Of a DNA stretch of 7,877 nucleotides, positions 1 to 6,878 are shown piece by piece; the first letter of the stretch is position 1, and each line of letters starts with the position of its first letter. The DNA is taken from NCBI GenBank assembly GCA_003509065.1, contig DODG01000148.1, positions 5,372 to 13,248 on the forward strand, written 5' to 3'. The notes beneath the pieces were generated by a model. It was not told the DNA's origin, did no database searches, and was given only the letters and a program-made list of their open reading frames with translations. The position numbers and the translations under genes are program-made. Origin of the DNA: Acidobacteriota bacterium (GTDB lineage: Bacteria; Acidobacteriota; Vicinamibacteria; Vicinamibacterales; UBA823).

Positions 1-315
1 GCATTGGAATCGTTTGCAGTCGGCACTCCCATTCTGGCTAATGCGAGAAGTGACGTTCTAGTGAATCATTGTCGTCAAAGCAATGCTGGTTTGTATTATG
101 CGGATCGCGATGAATTCGTCGAGTGCCTTAAACTGTTGCTCCTAGATAAACGGTTGCGGACTGCAATGGGCATACACGGTCGGAATTATGTCAGGCAGAA
201 TTATAAGTGGGACGTCATCCTAGGCAAATACGAACGTATGATTGCAACCGTCAGAGGCCCCTCACTGTCAACTGCAAACAAACACCAGCGGAACTGGCCT
301 AGACGACGGCAATGA
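1..315 (+). CDS. Glycosyltransferase family 4-like protein, C-terminal part (5' end outside window)
   Basis: Reading frame 1 is open from the first base to a TGA at 313-315, giving 104 residues. The piece begins A-L-E-S-F-A-V-G-T-P-I-L, which matches the nucleotide-sugar binding segment of GT-B glycosyltransferases (family 4 pattern E-x-x-A-x-G-T-P-V); E3 would be the second Glu of the E-x7-E motif. The rest, with N-A-R-S-D-V-L, G-L-Y-Y, an acidic/leucine-rich helix and a final R-x-Y-V-x-x-N-Y-x-W-D, is the usual C-terminal helical part of these enzymes. They transfer a sugar from a nucleotide donor to a glycan or lipid acceptor at the cytoplasmic face; donor and acceptor cannot be told from this fragment. 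The TTG at position 4 is not a credible start because it lies inside the conserved core. The last ~18 residues are basic and poorly conserved in character. The gene is convergent with the response regulator gene, with only 5 bp between the stop codons. Confidence 0.88.
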   Translation, partial: ALESFAVGTPILANARSDVLVNHCRQSNAGLYYADRDEFVECLKLLLLDKRLRTAMGIHGRNYVRQNYKWDVILGKYERMIATVRGPSLSTANKHQRNWPRRRQ

Positions 316-320
316 TCTAA

Positions 321-1817
321 TTATTCGTCTTGATTAGCCTTCGCAACACGCGGTGACGCAATAGGAGACTCATGCCCAGAACCGAAAGGTAACGGAGCGC
401 CACTGGACAGACTTTTTTTGACCGGACCGCTGCGACGATTGGCTTTAATATTGTATCGCTTAAGCATCAAATTTAGAGTTGACGGCTTCAACCGAAGCAA
501 TTTGGCAGCACGTATTTGAACGCCTCCAGCCTCATTAAGAGCTGACTCAAGCAACTGCTTCTCTGATTTCGCGATTACGTCCTTAAAAGAAAGTCCTTCC
601 GGAGGTACGGCAATGGACGGTATCTGAAACTTCTGTGTCTCGCGGACATAGTCTGGAATCAAGTCAAGGTGGATTTGTGGTCCCGACGTTAGCACAACAG
701 CACGTTCGATCACATTCTCTAACTCACGGACGTTACCAGGCCACGCATACTCCGTCATTAAATCCAGCGCGTCTCGGGAAACTTCGAGATCTGGTTTTTC
801 ATTTTCGTCACCGTATTTATTAAGAAAATGCTGAACGAGCAAGGGGATATCTTCCCTACGTTCTCGAAGTGAGGGCAACTGGACAGCAATAACGTGCAGC
901 CGATAGTACAAATCTTCCCGAAAGCGACCTTGATCGACCATGTGCTTTAATTCTACGTTCGTCGCAGCAATGACGCGAACGTCGACCTTAACGGTTTCAA
1001 TTCCACCAAGACGCATAAATTCACGCTCTTGCATGACACCGAGTAGCTTTGCTTGTGTTTCCAGCGACATGTTACTGATTTCATCGAAAAAAATCGTTCC
1101 GGTATCTGCTAACTCAAAAAGACCTTTTTTCGCCTGCAAAGCTCCGGTAAATGCGCCCTTTACGTGGCCAAACAGGTTTGACTCGAACAAATCATGCGGT
1201 AAGTTACCGGAACTCACTGTAATAAACGGACAGCCAGCTCGAGTCGAATTCGTGTGCAATGCCCGAGCTATCAATTCTTTACCAGTCCCACTTTGTCCTT
1301 CGATAAGAATCGTCGTTCGACTGGGTGCTGCCTGCATTATTAGGTCGAACACTTCTCGAATCCGTGAACTACGACCAACAATGTCTGAAAATTTGTGCGT
1401 GCTCGCCTGTAAGTTCTGGCGAAGCGTGCGGTTTTCAACGACTAACCGTCTTCGTTCAACAGCATTTCGAAGGACCTTCAGCACTTCATCGTGCTTGAAC
1501 GGCTTTGTAATATAGTCGAAAGCCCCCGTCCGAATAGCTTCTTTGGCGCTCTCGACCGACCCATACGCTGTTAGCATGACAACGGGCAACTCGTTATCCA
1601 GTTGTTGTAACTTTGCGAGTGTAACCATGCCACCTTGTCCCGGCATCATCACATCCAGAACCACAGCGTCAATTGATTCAGCATTCACCAAATCGATGCC
1701 GGCCTCACCGGTTGCCGCTACATACACCTTGTAACCTTCTTTAGCTAGCAATGTTGCAAGAACTTCTTGCATCACGGCTTCGTCATCTACTACAAGAATA
1801 GCTGCTTCATCTGCCAT
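321..1817 (-). CDS. Sigma-54-dependent response regulator, NtrC family (REC / AAA+ / Fis-type HTH)
   Basis: Protein of about 498 aa, the usual length for NtrC-type regulators. Numbered from the ATG at 1817: a receiver domain at ~5-125 with acidic pair D11/D12, phospho-acceptor D55, T83 and K105; a sigma-54 interaction AAA+ domain at ~145-370 with Walker A G-Q-S-G-T-G-K-E (174-181), an intact GAFTGA loop (221-226), Walker B F-F-D-E (243-246), sensor I A-A-T-N (284-287), F-R-E-D-L-Y-Y-R-L (299-307) and sensor II W-P-G-N-V-R-E-L (359-366); and a Fis/HTH_8 DNA-binding helix-turn-helix at ~435-457. All residues needed for phosphorylation, ATP hydrolysis and sigma-54 contact are present, so it should be an active enhancer-binding activator of the cytoplasm. 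About 40 residues rich in Ser, Pro, Gly and Lys follow the HTH, which is longer than usual. It lies downstream of the kinase gene on the same strand and is almost certainly its partner. GTG codons at 1829 and 1826 are alternative starts in frame (an AAGG lies 9 nt before 1829); ATG is preferred because it gives the typical short lead-in to I-L-V-V-D-D-E. Regulated genes are unknown. Confidence 0.95.
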   Translation of the reverse strand: MADEAAILVVDDEAVMQEVLATLLAKEGYKVYVAATGEAGIDLVNAESIDAVVLDVMMPGQGGMVTLAKLQQLDNELPVVMLTAYGSVESAKEAIRTGAFDYITKPFKHDEVLKVLRNAVERRRLVVENRTLRQNLQASTHKFSDIVGRSSRIREVFDLIMQAAPSRTTILIEGQSGTGKELIARALHTNSTRAGCPFITVSSGNLPHDLFESNLFGHVKGAFTGALQAKKGLFELADTGTIFFDEISNMSLETQAKLLGVMQEREFMRLGGIETVKVDVRVIAATNVELKHMVDQGRFREDLYYRLHVIAVQLPSLRERREDIPLLVQHFLNKYGDENEKPDLEVSRDALDLMTEYAWPGNVRELENVIERAVVLTSGPQIHLDLIPDYVRETQKFQIPSIAVPPEGLSFKDVIAKSEKQLLESALNEAGGVQIRAAKLLRLKPSTLNLMLKRYNIKANRRSGPVKKSLSSGAPLPFGSGHESPIASPRVAKANQDE

Positions 1818-1833
1818 TTCAGACACCACATCT

Positions 1834-1867
1834 AGCCTTGGTTGCTTTCACGATCACACGCAAGGCT
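1834..1867 (-). promoter_or_regulatory. Inverted repeat in kinase-regulator gap, overlapping possible RBS
   Basis: A perfect 7-bp inverted repeat (AGCCTTG at 1834-1840 and CAAGGCT at 1861-1867, plus-strand reading) with a 20-nt loop lies between the kinase stop and the regulator start. On the minus-strand transcript, the 3' arm CAAGGCU contains AAGG, the best Shine-Dalgarno-like stretch before the GTG at 1829. If the stem forms it would mask this site, so it could tune translation of the regulator relative to the kinase. The arms have no following U-run, so it is not a typical intrinsic terminator. It may also be chance or a DNA-binding site; folding energy was not computed. Confidence 0.3.
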
Positions 1868-1889
1868 CGCACGCACCAACCTAGTCATT

Positions 1890-4796
1890 TCACGAACTCA
1901 GATCGCCCTGACGGGCCACAACCGACGCCGTCAACGGAAAGGTAATCGAAAAACGAGTACCTTGACCTTCAATACTCTCGCATTCGATAGTACCGTCGTG
2001 TTCCTGCACGATCCCGTATGTTATCGATAAACCAAGTCCCGTACCTTGACCAAGTTCTTTAGTTGTATAAAACGGATCATAAATCCGAGACAAGTGATCA
2101 GCTGAAATGCCTTTCCCGGTATCTCCAACCTCGATAACAACACGATCACCATGACGGCGCGTCTTGATCGACAACCAACCACCCTTAGGCATCGCATCAC
2201 GGGCGTTCAGAAAGAGATTCAAGAAAACCTGTTGAAGTTTATAATCAAGACCAGTTGCAATGGGTGACGGAGAGACAAGATCTTTACGCACAGAAATATG
2301 TGAGGTCTTGAGTTGATGTTCCAATAACACCAATACCTCATTGACAACAGCATTAACGTCAACGGGACCAGTTTCGACCTTAATAGGCCTTGCTAAGTTC
2401 AAAAGTCCGTTAACGATCTTGGCAGCTCGAAAAGTTTGTCGTTCAATTTTCTCCAGCACTTTGGTCTTCGGATCATCAGAGTCTGCGCCCTCCAGAAGCA
2501 TCTGCGTGAAGCTAGAAATACCGGTCAGTGGGGTGTTGACCTCATGTGCTACCCCAGCTGCCAGTAAACCAACCGACGCCATTTTTTCTGATATCTGCAA
2601 CTGCTCCTCAAGACGCACTCGGGTGCTGATGTCCTCTAAAATGATTATCGTTCCCCCCAAACCACCATCCGGCGCACGCAACGGTGCTGTTGCGGCATTA
2701 ATTAACAGGCGCTGGCCACCTTCCTTGTGCCGAGAGGTCATGGGGACACGGTATCGAATCGCACCCGTCGGCGACTCTTTTCGCGCTTCCTGGAATAGGT
2801 GTACGACGGACGGATCAAACAAGGACGCTAGGTGCTGACCTATAGCTTCCTTACGCTCTACTCCGTACAATTTCTCAAGTCCTTGGTTCCAACGAATGAC
2901 ACGATCATCTAACCCTACAACAGCCAGCCCGTCATTCAAGGACTCGATAACGTTCTCACTTAGTTCGCGCAGTCTATCGAGTTCTTCAGCCTTAGCACGC
3001 AACTGACCGTAAAGACGTCCATTCTCAAGAGCAGTCGCAACCTGAGCCGCAACTGCCTCGAGCAAGCTTAAGTCCTCGCTGCTAAGTGGCTCGCCGCTTT
3101 CTTTGCGTCCTAGAGCTATTACAGCGAGCGTCTTGTCTTTTGACACGCTCGGAACAATATAATGAACACCCGACTCCAGCCACACCTCAACGTCATCACT
3201 GTCGATACGTTTGGCCAGCTCATCGAGCACCAGAGCCCTAGTTACACCCAAACGTTCACCCACTGCAGATTTTCGTGACAAACGAGGAATGGGATCGTCA
3301 AATCCAACAGCATGAATCACCCGAAACTCCTGATCCGCACTGTCCAGCGGCGCTAGCAACAATGCCATCCGTTCCACCACAAAGGTTTCGGTGACCCGAG
3401 TGACGAGCCGCTCACTTAATCTTTCGAGGTTAAGATCGCGATTTAAATCTCGAGCAAAACCGATCAAGGCTCTTCGATAATCATAACGATCACGATAATA
3501 AACACGATCAAAGGCTGCTTGAATTGCATTTTTTACCGGTGCTGCCAACAACACCACCACGAGCGTAGCCAGCACAGCCACGATTGAGTTGTATTGCCTC
3601 GAACCACCGAGAAACATTTCGCTTGCGATTCGAAGTAGCACTGTATAGATACCGACAATGGTAAGAATGGCCGCGCTGTAGACCACGGCCCACTTGACAA
3701 TAACGTCAACATCCATCAACCGATAACGAGTAATTGCTGAAGCGAAGGCTAGCGGGACGAGACCGAGTGTGACAGCCGTAAAACCCATTTGAGGTGGTGG
3801 ATTAAACCCCAATACCCATGGAATTAAGTAGCCGACCATAAACGGTAGACAGCCCAGCAGGGTGCCCCAGATGATCCATCGTAACTGTCGGCGTGCTGTC
3901 ACCGATTGCAACTTACGTAGCGCATGAATCATCACCACCGCACCACCAGAAATACACAGCAGCAAATAGAAGACTTCAAGCCGCTCGATGACTTCAATGG
4001 TCTGCGTAACTTGAATTCCTGACTGGGTGCTGCCCCACAATGCTCCCGTGCGAAGCCCCCCTAGCACCACCGCCGGGCCATAAAGGACGGAAAGCCCAGA
4101 ACGACCAAGTTTATTCTGCAGCCAGCCGGGGGAACGTTCTGGAAACACCAAGGCAAAGTGCATGAACAATGGCGCTAACAACAACAGAGCAACGATATCG
4201 ATCCAGTAAAAGATCCAATCTAACCAATCCAGCCTGCCACTAAACGAAAACGCAAACACGCCAAAGAAGGCGACCGTCAACCAAAAAAAATGAAGCGTTG
4301 CTGGCTTACGTGATTGTCTTAAGACCACCACCGCTCCAACTAGAAGCGTGAAGGTAGCCAAGATGGCCAACACAAAGTACAGAGCTTGGTTGCCAGATGG
4401 AACTGGTTGCAATGTTAAGTCGCGAAGGGTTTGTGACCCTAAACTAAGGATTGCATATCGTGACGTTGTACCGGATTCACTAGCGTGAAGCGCTGCAAGC
4501 ACCTCATCTGTGGAATCCACAGGTCGTCCGTTGATGGCAAGGAGCACATCGCCAATCTGAATGCCTGCGTTGGCTGCTGCCGATCCTGGATCGATTTCCT
4601 GAGCCGTCAGACCCTCTGGCTTAGAAACCCACAGTACGCCATCTTCAACTTCGATCCAGCTCGACCTAACAACAATGTTGGCAATCGCGAGGCATAACAA
4701 TCCCAATACAAACAGGCTGCCCAATGCAATATTGCCGACATGTCGATATCGCTTCCAGATGCTCGGAGTGGTATCTGTTTTTTGCATTGCTCGCAT
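1890..4796 (-). CDS. Membrane sensor histidine kinase with PDZ, multi-TM, GAF, PAS, HisKA and HATPase domains
   Basis: About 968 aa from the ATG at 4796. Order: short basic N-terminus; TM helix ~21-43; PDZ domain ~48-132 (G-L-T-A-Q-E-I-D-P-G-S-A-A then G-D-V-L-L-A-I-N-G-R-P-V), predicted periplasmic because basic residues flank the preceding helix; about eight or nine further hydrophobic helices at ~137-424; GAF-like region ~445-595; coiled linker; PAS domain ~612-730; HisKA with H-E-V-N-T-P-L, phospho-accepting H751; HATPase with N-box N860/N864, G1 D-T-G-K-G (892-896), F-box D-P-F-Y-T-T-K (907-913) and G2 G-Q-G-T-G-L-G-L-S (916-924). The E-x-x-T after the His is the motif linked to phosphatase activity, so it may also dephosphorylate its partner. 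No receiver domain is fused; the NtrC-type regulator follows directly. The ligand is unknown. Start choice: the longest frame begins with TTG at 4826, right after an in-frame stop and without a ribosome site; ATGs at 4796 and 4787 are more likely, with a weak AAGAG 11 nt before 4787. Confidence 0.94.
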   Translation of the reverse strand: MRAMQKTDTTPSIWKRYRHVGNIALGSLFVLGLLCLAIANIVVRSSWIEVEDGVLWVSKPEGLTAQEIDPGSAAANAGIQIGDVLLAINGRPVDSTDEVLAALHASESGTTSRYAILSLGSQTLRDLTLQPVPSGNQALYFVLAILATFTLLVGAVVVLRQSRKPATLHFFWLTVAFFGVFAFSFSGRLDWLDWIFYWIDIVALLLLAPLFMHFALVFPERSPGWLQNKLGRSGLSVLYGPAVVLGGLRTGALWGSTQSGIQVTQTIEVIERLEVFYLLLCISGGAVVMIHALRKLQSVTARRQLRWIIWGTLLGCLPFMVGYLIPWVLGFNPPPQMGFTAVTLGLVPLAFASAITRYRLMDVDVIVKWAVVYSAAILTIVGIYTVLLRIASEMFLGGSRQYNSIVAVLATLVVVLLAAPVKNAIQAAFDRVYYRDRYDYRRALIGFARDLNRDLNLERLSERLVTRVTETFVVERMALLLAPLDSADQEFRVIHAVGFDDPIPRLSRKSAVGERLGVTRALVLDELAKRIDSDDVEVWLESGVHYIVPSVSKDKTLAVIALGRKESGEPLSSEDLSLLEAVAAQVATALENGRLYGQLRAKAEELDRLRELSENVIESLNDGLAVVGLDDRVIRWNQGLEKLYGVERKEAIGQHLASLFDPSVVHLFQEARKESPTGAIRYRVPMTSRHKEGGQRLLINAATAPLRAPDGGLGGTIIILEDISTRVRLEEQLQISEKMASVGLLAAGVAHEVNTPLTGISSFTQMLLEGADSDDPKTKVLEKIERQTFRAAKIVNGLLNLARPIKVETGPVDVNAVVNEVLVLLEHQLKTSHISVRKDLVSPSPIATGLDYKLQQVFLNLFLNARDAMPKGGWLSIKTRRHGDRVVIEVGDTGKGISADHLSRIYDPFYTTKELGQGTGLGLSITYGIVQEHDGTIECESIEGQGTRFSITFPLTASVVARQGDLSS

Positions 4797-4825
4797 TACT
4801 CTTGTGTCGCCTAAAGAGTCATCCA

Positions 4826-4856
4826 ATTATTTGAATTACAATTTCAATTTATTGAA
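4826..4856 (-). promoter_or_regulatory. Putative promoter/operator region of the kinase-regulator operon
   Basis: This A/T-rich stretch lies just upstream of the kinase gene. It holds overlapping inverted repeats: TTGAA (4831-4835) with TTCAA (4843-4847), and a perfect TTCAAT-TT-ATTGAA palindrome at 4843-4856. On the minus strand AATAAT (4831-4826) resembles a sigma-70 -10 box (5 of 6 bases) and would place transcription start near 4819, leaving a leader of about 23 nt before the ATG at 4796; no good -35 box is visible. I also checked this gap for a GG-N10-GC sigma-54 element and found none. A regulator or repressor could bind the palindromes, but A/T-rich DNA gives such repeats easily. Confidence 0.3.
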
Positions 4857-4859
4857 TCC

Positions 4860-4921
4860 AAAAAAATGCAAAAAATATGGTCGGCTGCCGATGGCGATTC
4901 GGATCTATTCCTCGAACGCCA
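4860..4921 (-). terminator. Possible intrinsic terminator after the outer-membrane protein gene
   Basis: Downstream of the TAA at 4944-4942, the minus strand can form a stem from TGGCGTTCG (4921-4913) and CGAATCGCCA (4901-4892), nine base pairs with one bulged T and an 11-nt loop. A small second stem (TCGG-CAG-CCGA, 4891-4881) follows, then two U-tracts of 6 and 7 (A-runs 4870-4875 and 4860-4866 on the plus strand). The U-tracts fit termination, but the strong stem is about 17 nt away from the first one and the nearer stem is only 4 bp, so this is a tentative call. It would separate the barrel-protein unit from the kinase unit. Confidence 0.35.
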
Positions 4922-4941
4922 ACCACACCGACCAAGACCAC

Positions 4942-6843
4942 TTAGAAACGAACGAGTAATCCACCTACGATACGCTTGGGTGGATCGAACACTAATAACT
5001 CGTCGTAGGCACCAACACCAATTTCCTCTCTAAACATATTTCGAAACGCTACGAGAAATTCCCAGTCGCTATTCGAGAAACGCAAGAAAGGTAACCCTTG
5101 TTTTAGTTTTACATCAAACCGTGCCGCAAGATTTCGATTCGTCATGCCTCGACCAGAATTAGCAAATGCCGAGTTGACACGATAAACAACAAACAACCGT
5201 GTTGCAGTCTCTGGAACATCTGCATTCAGAACAGTCGTAATGTCGTGAAAGCTTTCAGTGCCAAACTTGGCCGCGGACGGTGCCCGTGCAGCGATCAGTG
5301 CTGATTCGGATGAAGATTCCCAGCGCGCACGAGTGAATGAATAATCAACCGAGCCCCCAATACGGTTGACTAATTGCCGACTGACCGAGACGCCCCAGCC
5401 ACCAGCGTCGAAATTCCCGCCATTGGCTACCAAATAATGGCCTACATCGGACTTAAAGCCAGCAATATCAGACATGCCAAACAGCGTTACAATCTGATCA
5501 TTAACCGCCTGACGAAAGGCCCTTACACCGATGACGTAATTACTGCCGAAGTCGCGTTCAAGGACCGCTTCTATATGACGCAACCGCTGAGGTTGGAATC
5601 TAGAATCTTTCGACAATGAAGCAAACGTACGTTCCGGAGGCAACCAAAGTCCGGCACCCGTTGGTGGCAAAAACTCCTCCGCACCTTGGGCCCGCACAGA
5701 CTGCATTGCCGTAGCTCGCATGCGGATGTTCTTCATGGGTGAAAGGGTTACACTAGCCTTCGGACTCAGGAGAGCTGCACCCTGCACATAATCGTGATTT
5801 GCTACTCCAATCCCGTAATCTAGGCTTACCGACCGTGACACCGTCCACGAATCGAAGGCATGTACAGCGCTCACTGTTCGACTATCGGCCGGGAGCGCCG
5901 GTAATGCTACCGGATTCCCACCCTCGTACCGCTGAGTGCTATAAGACATTCCTATGTCCATAGCATGATTAGTGGACACCTCTGACCTGTAGGACCCTGC
6001 GAGAATCCACGATGAAACATCGCCCTGGGTCATCGCTCCTTGAACAGACCACTCTCCATTACTACTGGTGGGTGTGTTTAATTCCATAAATGCCACACCC
6101 CTAGGTCCGGCATTCGTTGAAAACAAATCAGCCGGACTATCGAATGACCCGGTCGTCAGAAAATTTACCTCGCCCGACAGCGGTATCTGTGACCACAGTG
6201 AAGAGGCTAAACGTGCGGATGAAGAAACGGCACGGCCAAATTTAGCCACCATGCTCCCTGACGAATTGGACCCTGTAGTACTCGCTACTGCTGCCTGCGT
6301 CGCCTCCCTTAACACGTTCCGGCGAAGATGCCGCAAACGCCAAGCTAATTCGCTGTGGTCATGTACTTGTTGCACACTTTCGGCATCTAACTCGGGATCT
6401 TCGAGATCTTCACCTTGTTGTACCTCTGCCTCAGCCTCGAAGAGACCCGCGGTCAAGACGGGTGGTATCGACACATCAGATGAACTTGATTGAGAAGACA
6501 ACACGAAGCGGTGAAGAATTTCGTTAGTGGGTGTTACCTCTACCAAGTTACGACCTGACACCGTAAAACCGCTCAGATGTGCACGCAGCAAATACGATCC
6601 CGGCGTCAGCGGCTCCAACTCATAAACACCATCCGTCCCAGTCACCGCCATTAAAGTCGCATCCGCCCCCATTGCAGAGACTATTGCTCCTTCGAGAGGC
6701 AGACCATCTACATCCAACACAATTCCGTGGATTAATCCCCGTTCATCATTAGCAATCTGCTCGAGAGTTTCTTGCCCGATCACAACAGTATTCGCAACAA
6801 CCACAAGCAAAACGACCGCGCCAAATCGCTTCACATAACTCAT
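4942..6843 (-). CDS. Outer-membrane beta-barrel (TonB-receptor-like) protein with N-terminal carboxypeptidase-regulatory-like domain
   Basis: 633 aa. The N-terminus has a clear signal peptide (M-S-Y-V-K-R, then a Val/Leu-rich core, cleavage near residue 24 at I-G-Q-E). Residues ~36-104 form a carboxypeptidase regulatory-like beta-sandwich (G-x-V-x-D-x-x-G-x-P-L-x-G-A-x-V, later D-G-x-Y-x-L-x-x-L-x-P-G-x-Y-x-L), as found at the front of many Bacteroidota and Acidobacteriota TonB-dependent receptors. An acidic linker (~136-163) leads to S-E-L-A-W-R-L-R-H-L-R-R-N-V-L (164-178). From ~220 on there are alternating strands typical of an outer-membrane barrel, ending P-P-K-R-I-V-G-G-L-L-V-R-F with a terminal Phe as needed for barrel assembly. 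I see no plug domain and no TonB box, so active TonB-dependent uptake is doubtful; it may be a plugless barrel or adhesin-like surface protein. Start is firm: GGAGG (6853-6849) lies 5 nt before ATG. It follows the exported-protein gene by 35 bp, so the two are probably co-transcribed. Confidence 0.85.
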   Translation of the reverse strand: MSYVKRFGAVVLLVVVANTVVIGQETLEQIANDERGLIHGIVLDVDGLPLEGAIVSAMGADATLMAVTGTDGVYELEPLTPGSYLLRAHLSGFTVSGRNLVEVTPTNEILHRFVLSSQSSSSDVSIPPVLTAGLFEAEAEVQQGEDLEDPELDAESVQQVHDHSELAWRLRHLRRNVLREATQAAVASTTGSNSSGSMVAKFGRAVSSSARLASSLWSQIPLSGEVNFLTTGSFDSPADLFSTNAGPRGVAFMELNTPTSSNGEWSVQGAMTQGDVSSWILAGSYRSEVSTNHAMDIGMSYSTQRYEGGNPVALPALPADSRTVSAVHAFDSWTVSRSVSLDYGIGVANHDYVQGAALLSPKASVTLSPMKNIRMRATAMQSVRAQGAEEFLPPTGAGLWLPPERTFASLSKDSRFQPQRLRHIEAVLERDFGSNYVIGVRAFRQAVNDQIVTLFGMSDIAGFKSDVGHYLVANGGNFDAGGWGVSVSRQLVNRIGGSVDYSFTRARWESSSESALIAARAPSAAKFGTESFHDITTVLNADVPETATRLFVVYRVNSAFANSGRGMTNRNLAARFDVKLKQGLPFLRFSNSDWEFLVAFRNMFREEIGVGAYDELLVFDPPKRIVGGLLVRF

Positions 6844-6848
6844 TGAGT

Positions 6849-6853
6849 CCTCC
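6849..6853 (-). promoter_or_regulatory. Strong Shine-Dalgarno site for the barrel-protein gene
   Basis: CCTCC on the plus strand reads GGAGG on the transcript, with ACTCA as a 5-nt spacer before the ATG at 6843-6841. It is the clearest ribosome-binding site in the window and fixes this start. It suggests efficient translation, in contrast to the weak sites before the kinase and regulator genes. Confidence 0.85.
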
Positions 6854-6878
6854 GCGGATACATTCTCATGATTCCACT

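Noticed and set aside
285..297. CCAG-N5-CTGG stem as terminator of the regulator gene
   Set aside because: Only four base pairs (five with G-U) and followed by an interrupted U-tract; too weak to call.
413..419. Run of seven T on the plus strand as terminator of the glycosyltransferase gene
   Set aside because: No stable stem lies directly before it, and the run is explained by Lys/Ser codons of the regulator's C-terminal tail.
940..1515. Open frame of 191 codons on the plus strand
   Set aside because: It lies fully antisense to the AAA+ and receiver part of the regulator, whose motifs are intact, and its translation has no recognisable domain and odd composition.
2341..2838. Open frame of 165 codons on the plus strand
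   Set aside because: Antisense to the HisKA/PAS part of the kinase, which carries clear motifs; no ribosome site or domain.
4824..4826. TTG at 4826 as start of the kinase
   Set aside because: It gives the longest frame but has no ribosome site, sits directly after an in-frame stop and overlaps the possible -10 box; ATGs at 4796 or 4787 fit better.
4797..4941. Sigma-54 (-24/-12) promoter for the kinase operon
   Set aside because: I checked each GG on the minus strand for GC ten bases downstream and found no match in this gap.
4675..4959. Plus-strand open frame of 94 codons crossing the kinase-barrel intergenic region
   Set aside because: Overlaps the kinase N-terminus and the intergenic repeats, and the translation is low-complexity (Asn/Lys/Tyr) with no motif; most likely chance in A/T-rich DNA.
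6068..6493. Open frame of 141 codons on the plus strand
   Set aside because: Antisense to the barrel-protein gene; Cys/Ser/Arg-rich translation typical of a shadow frame.
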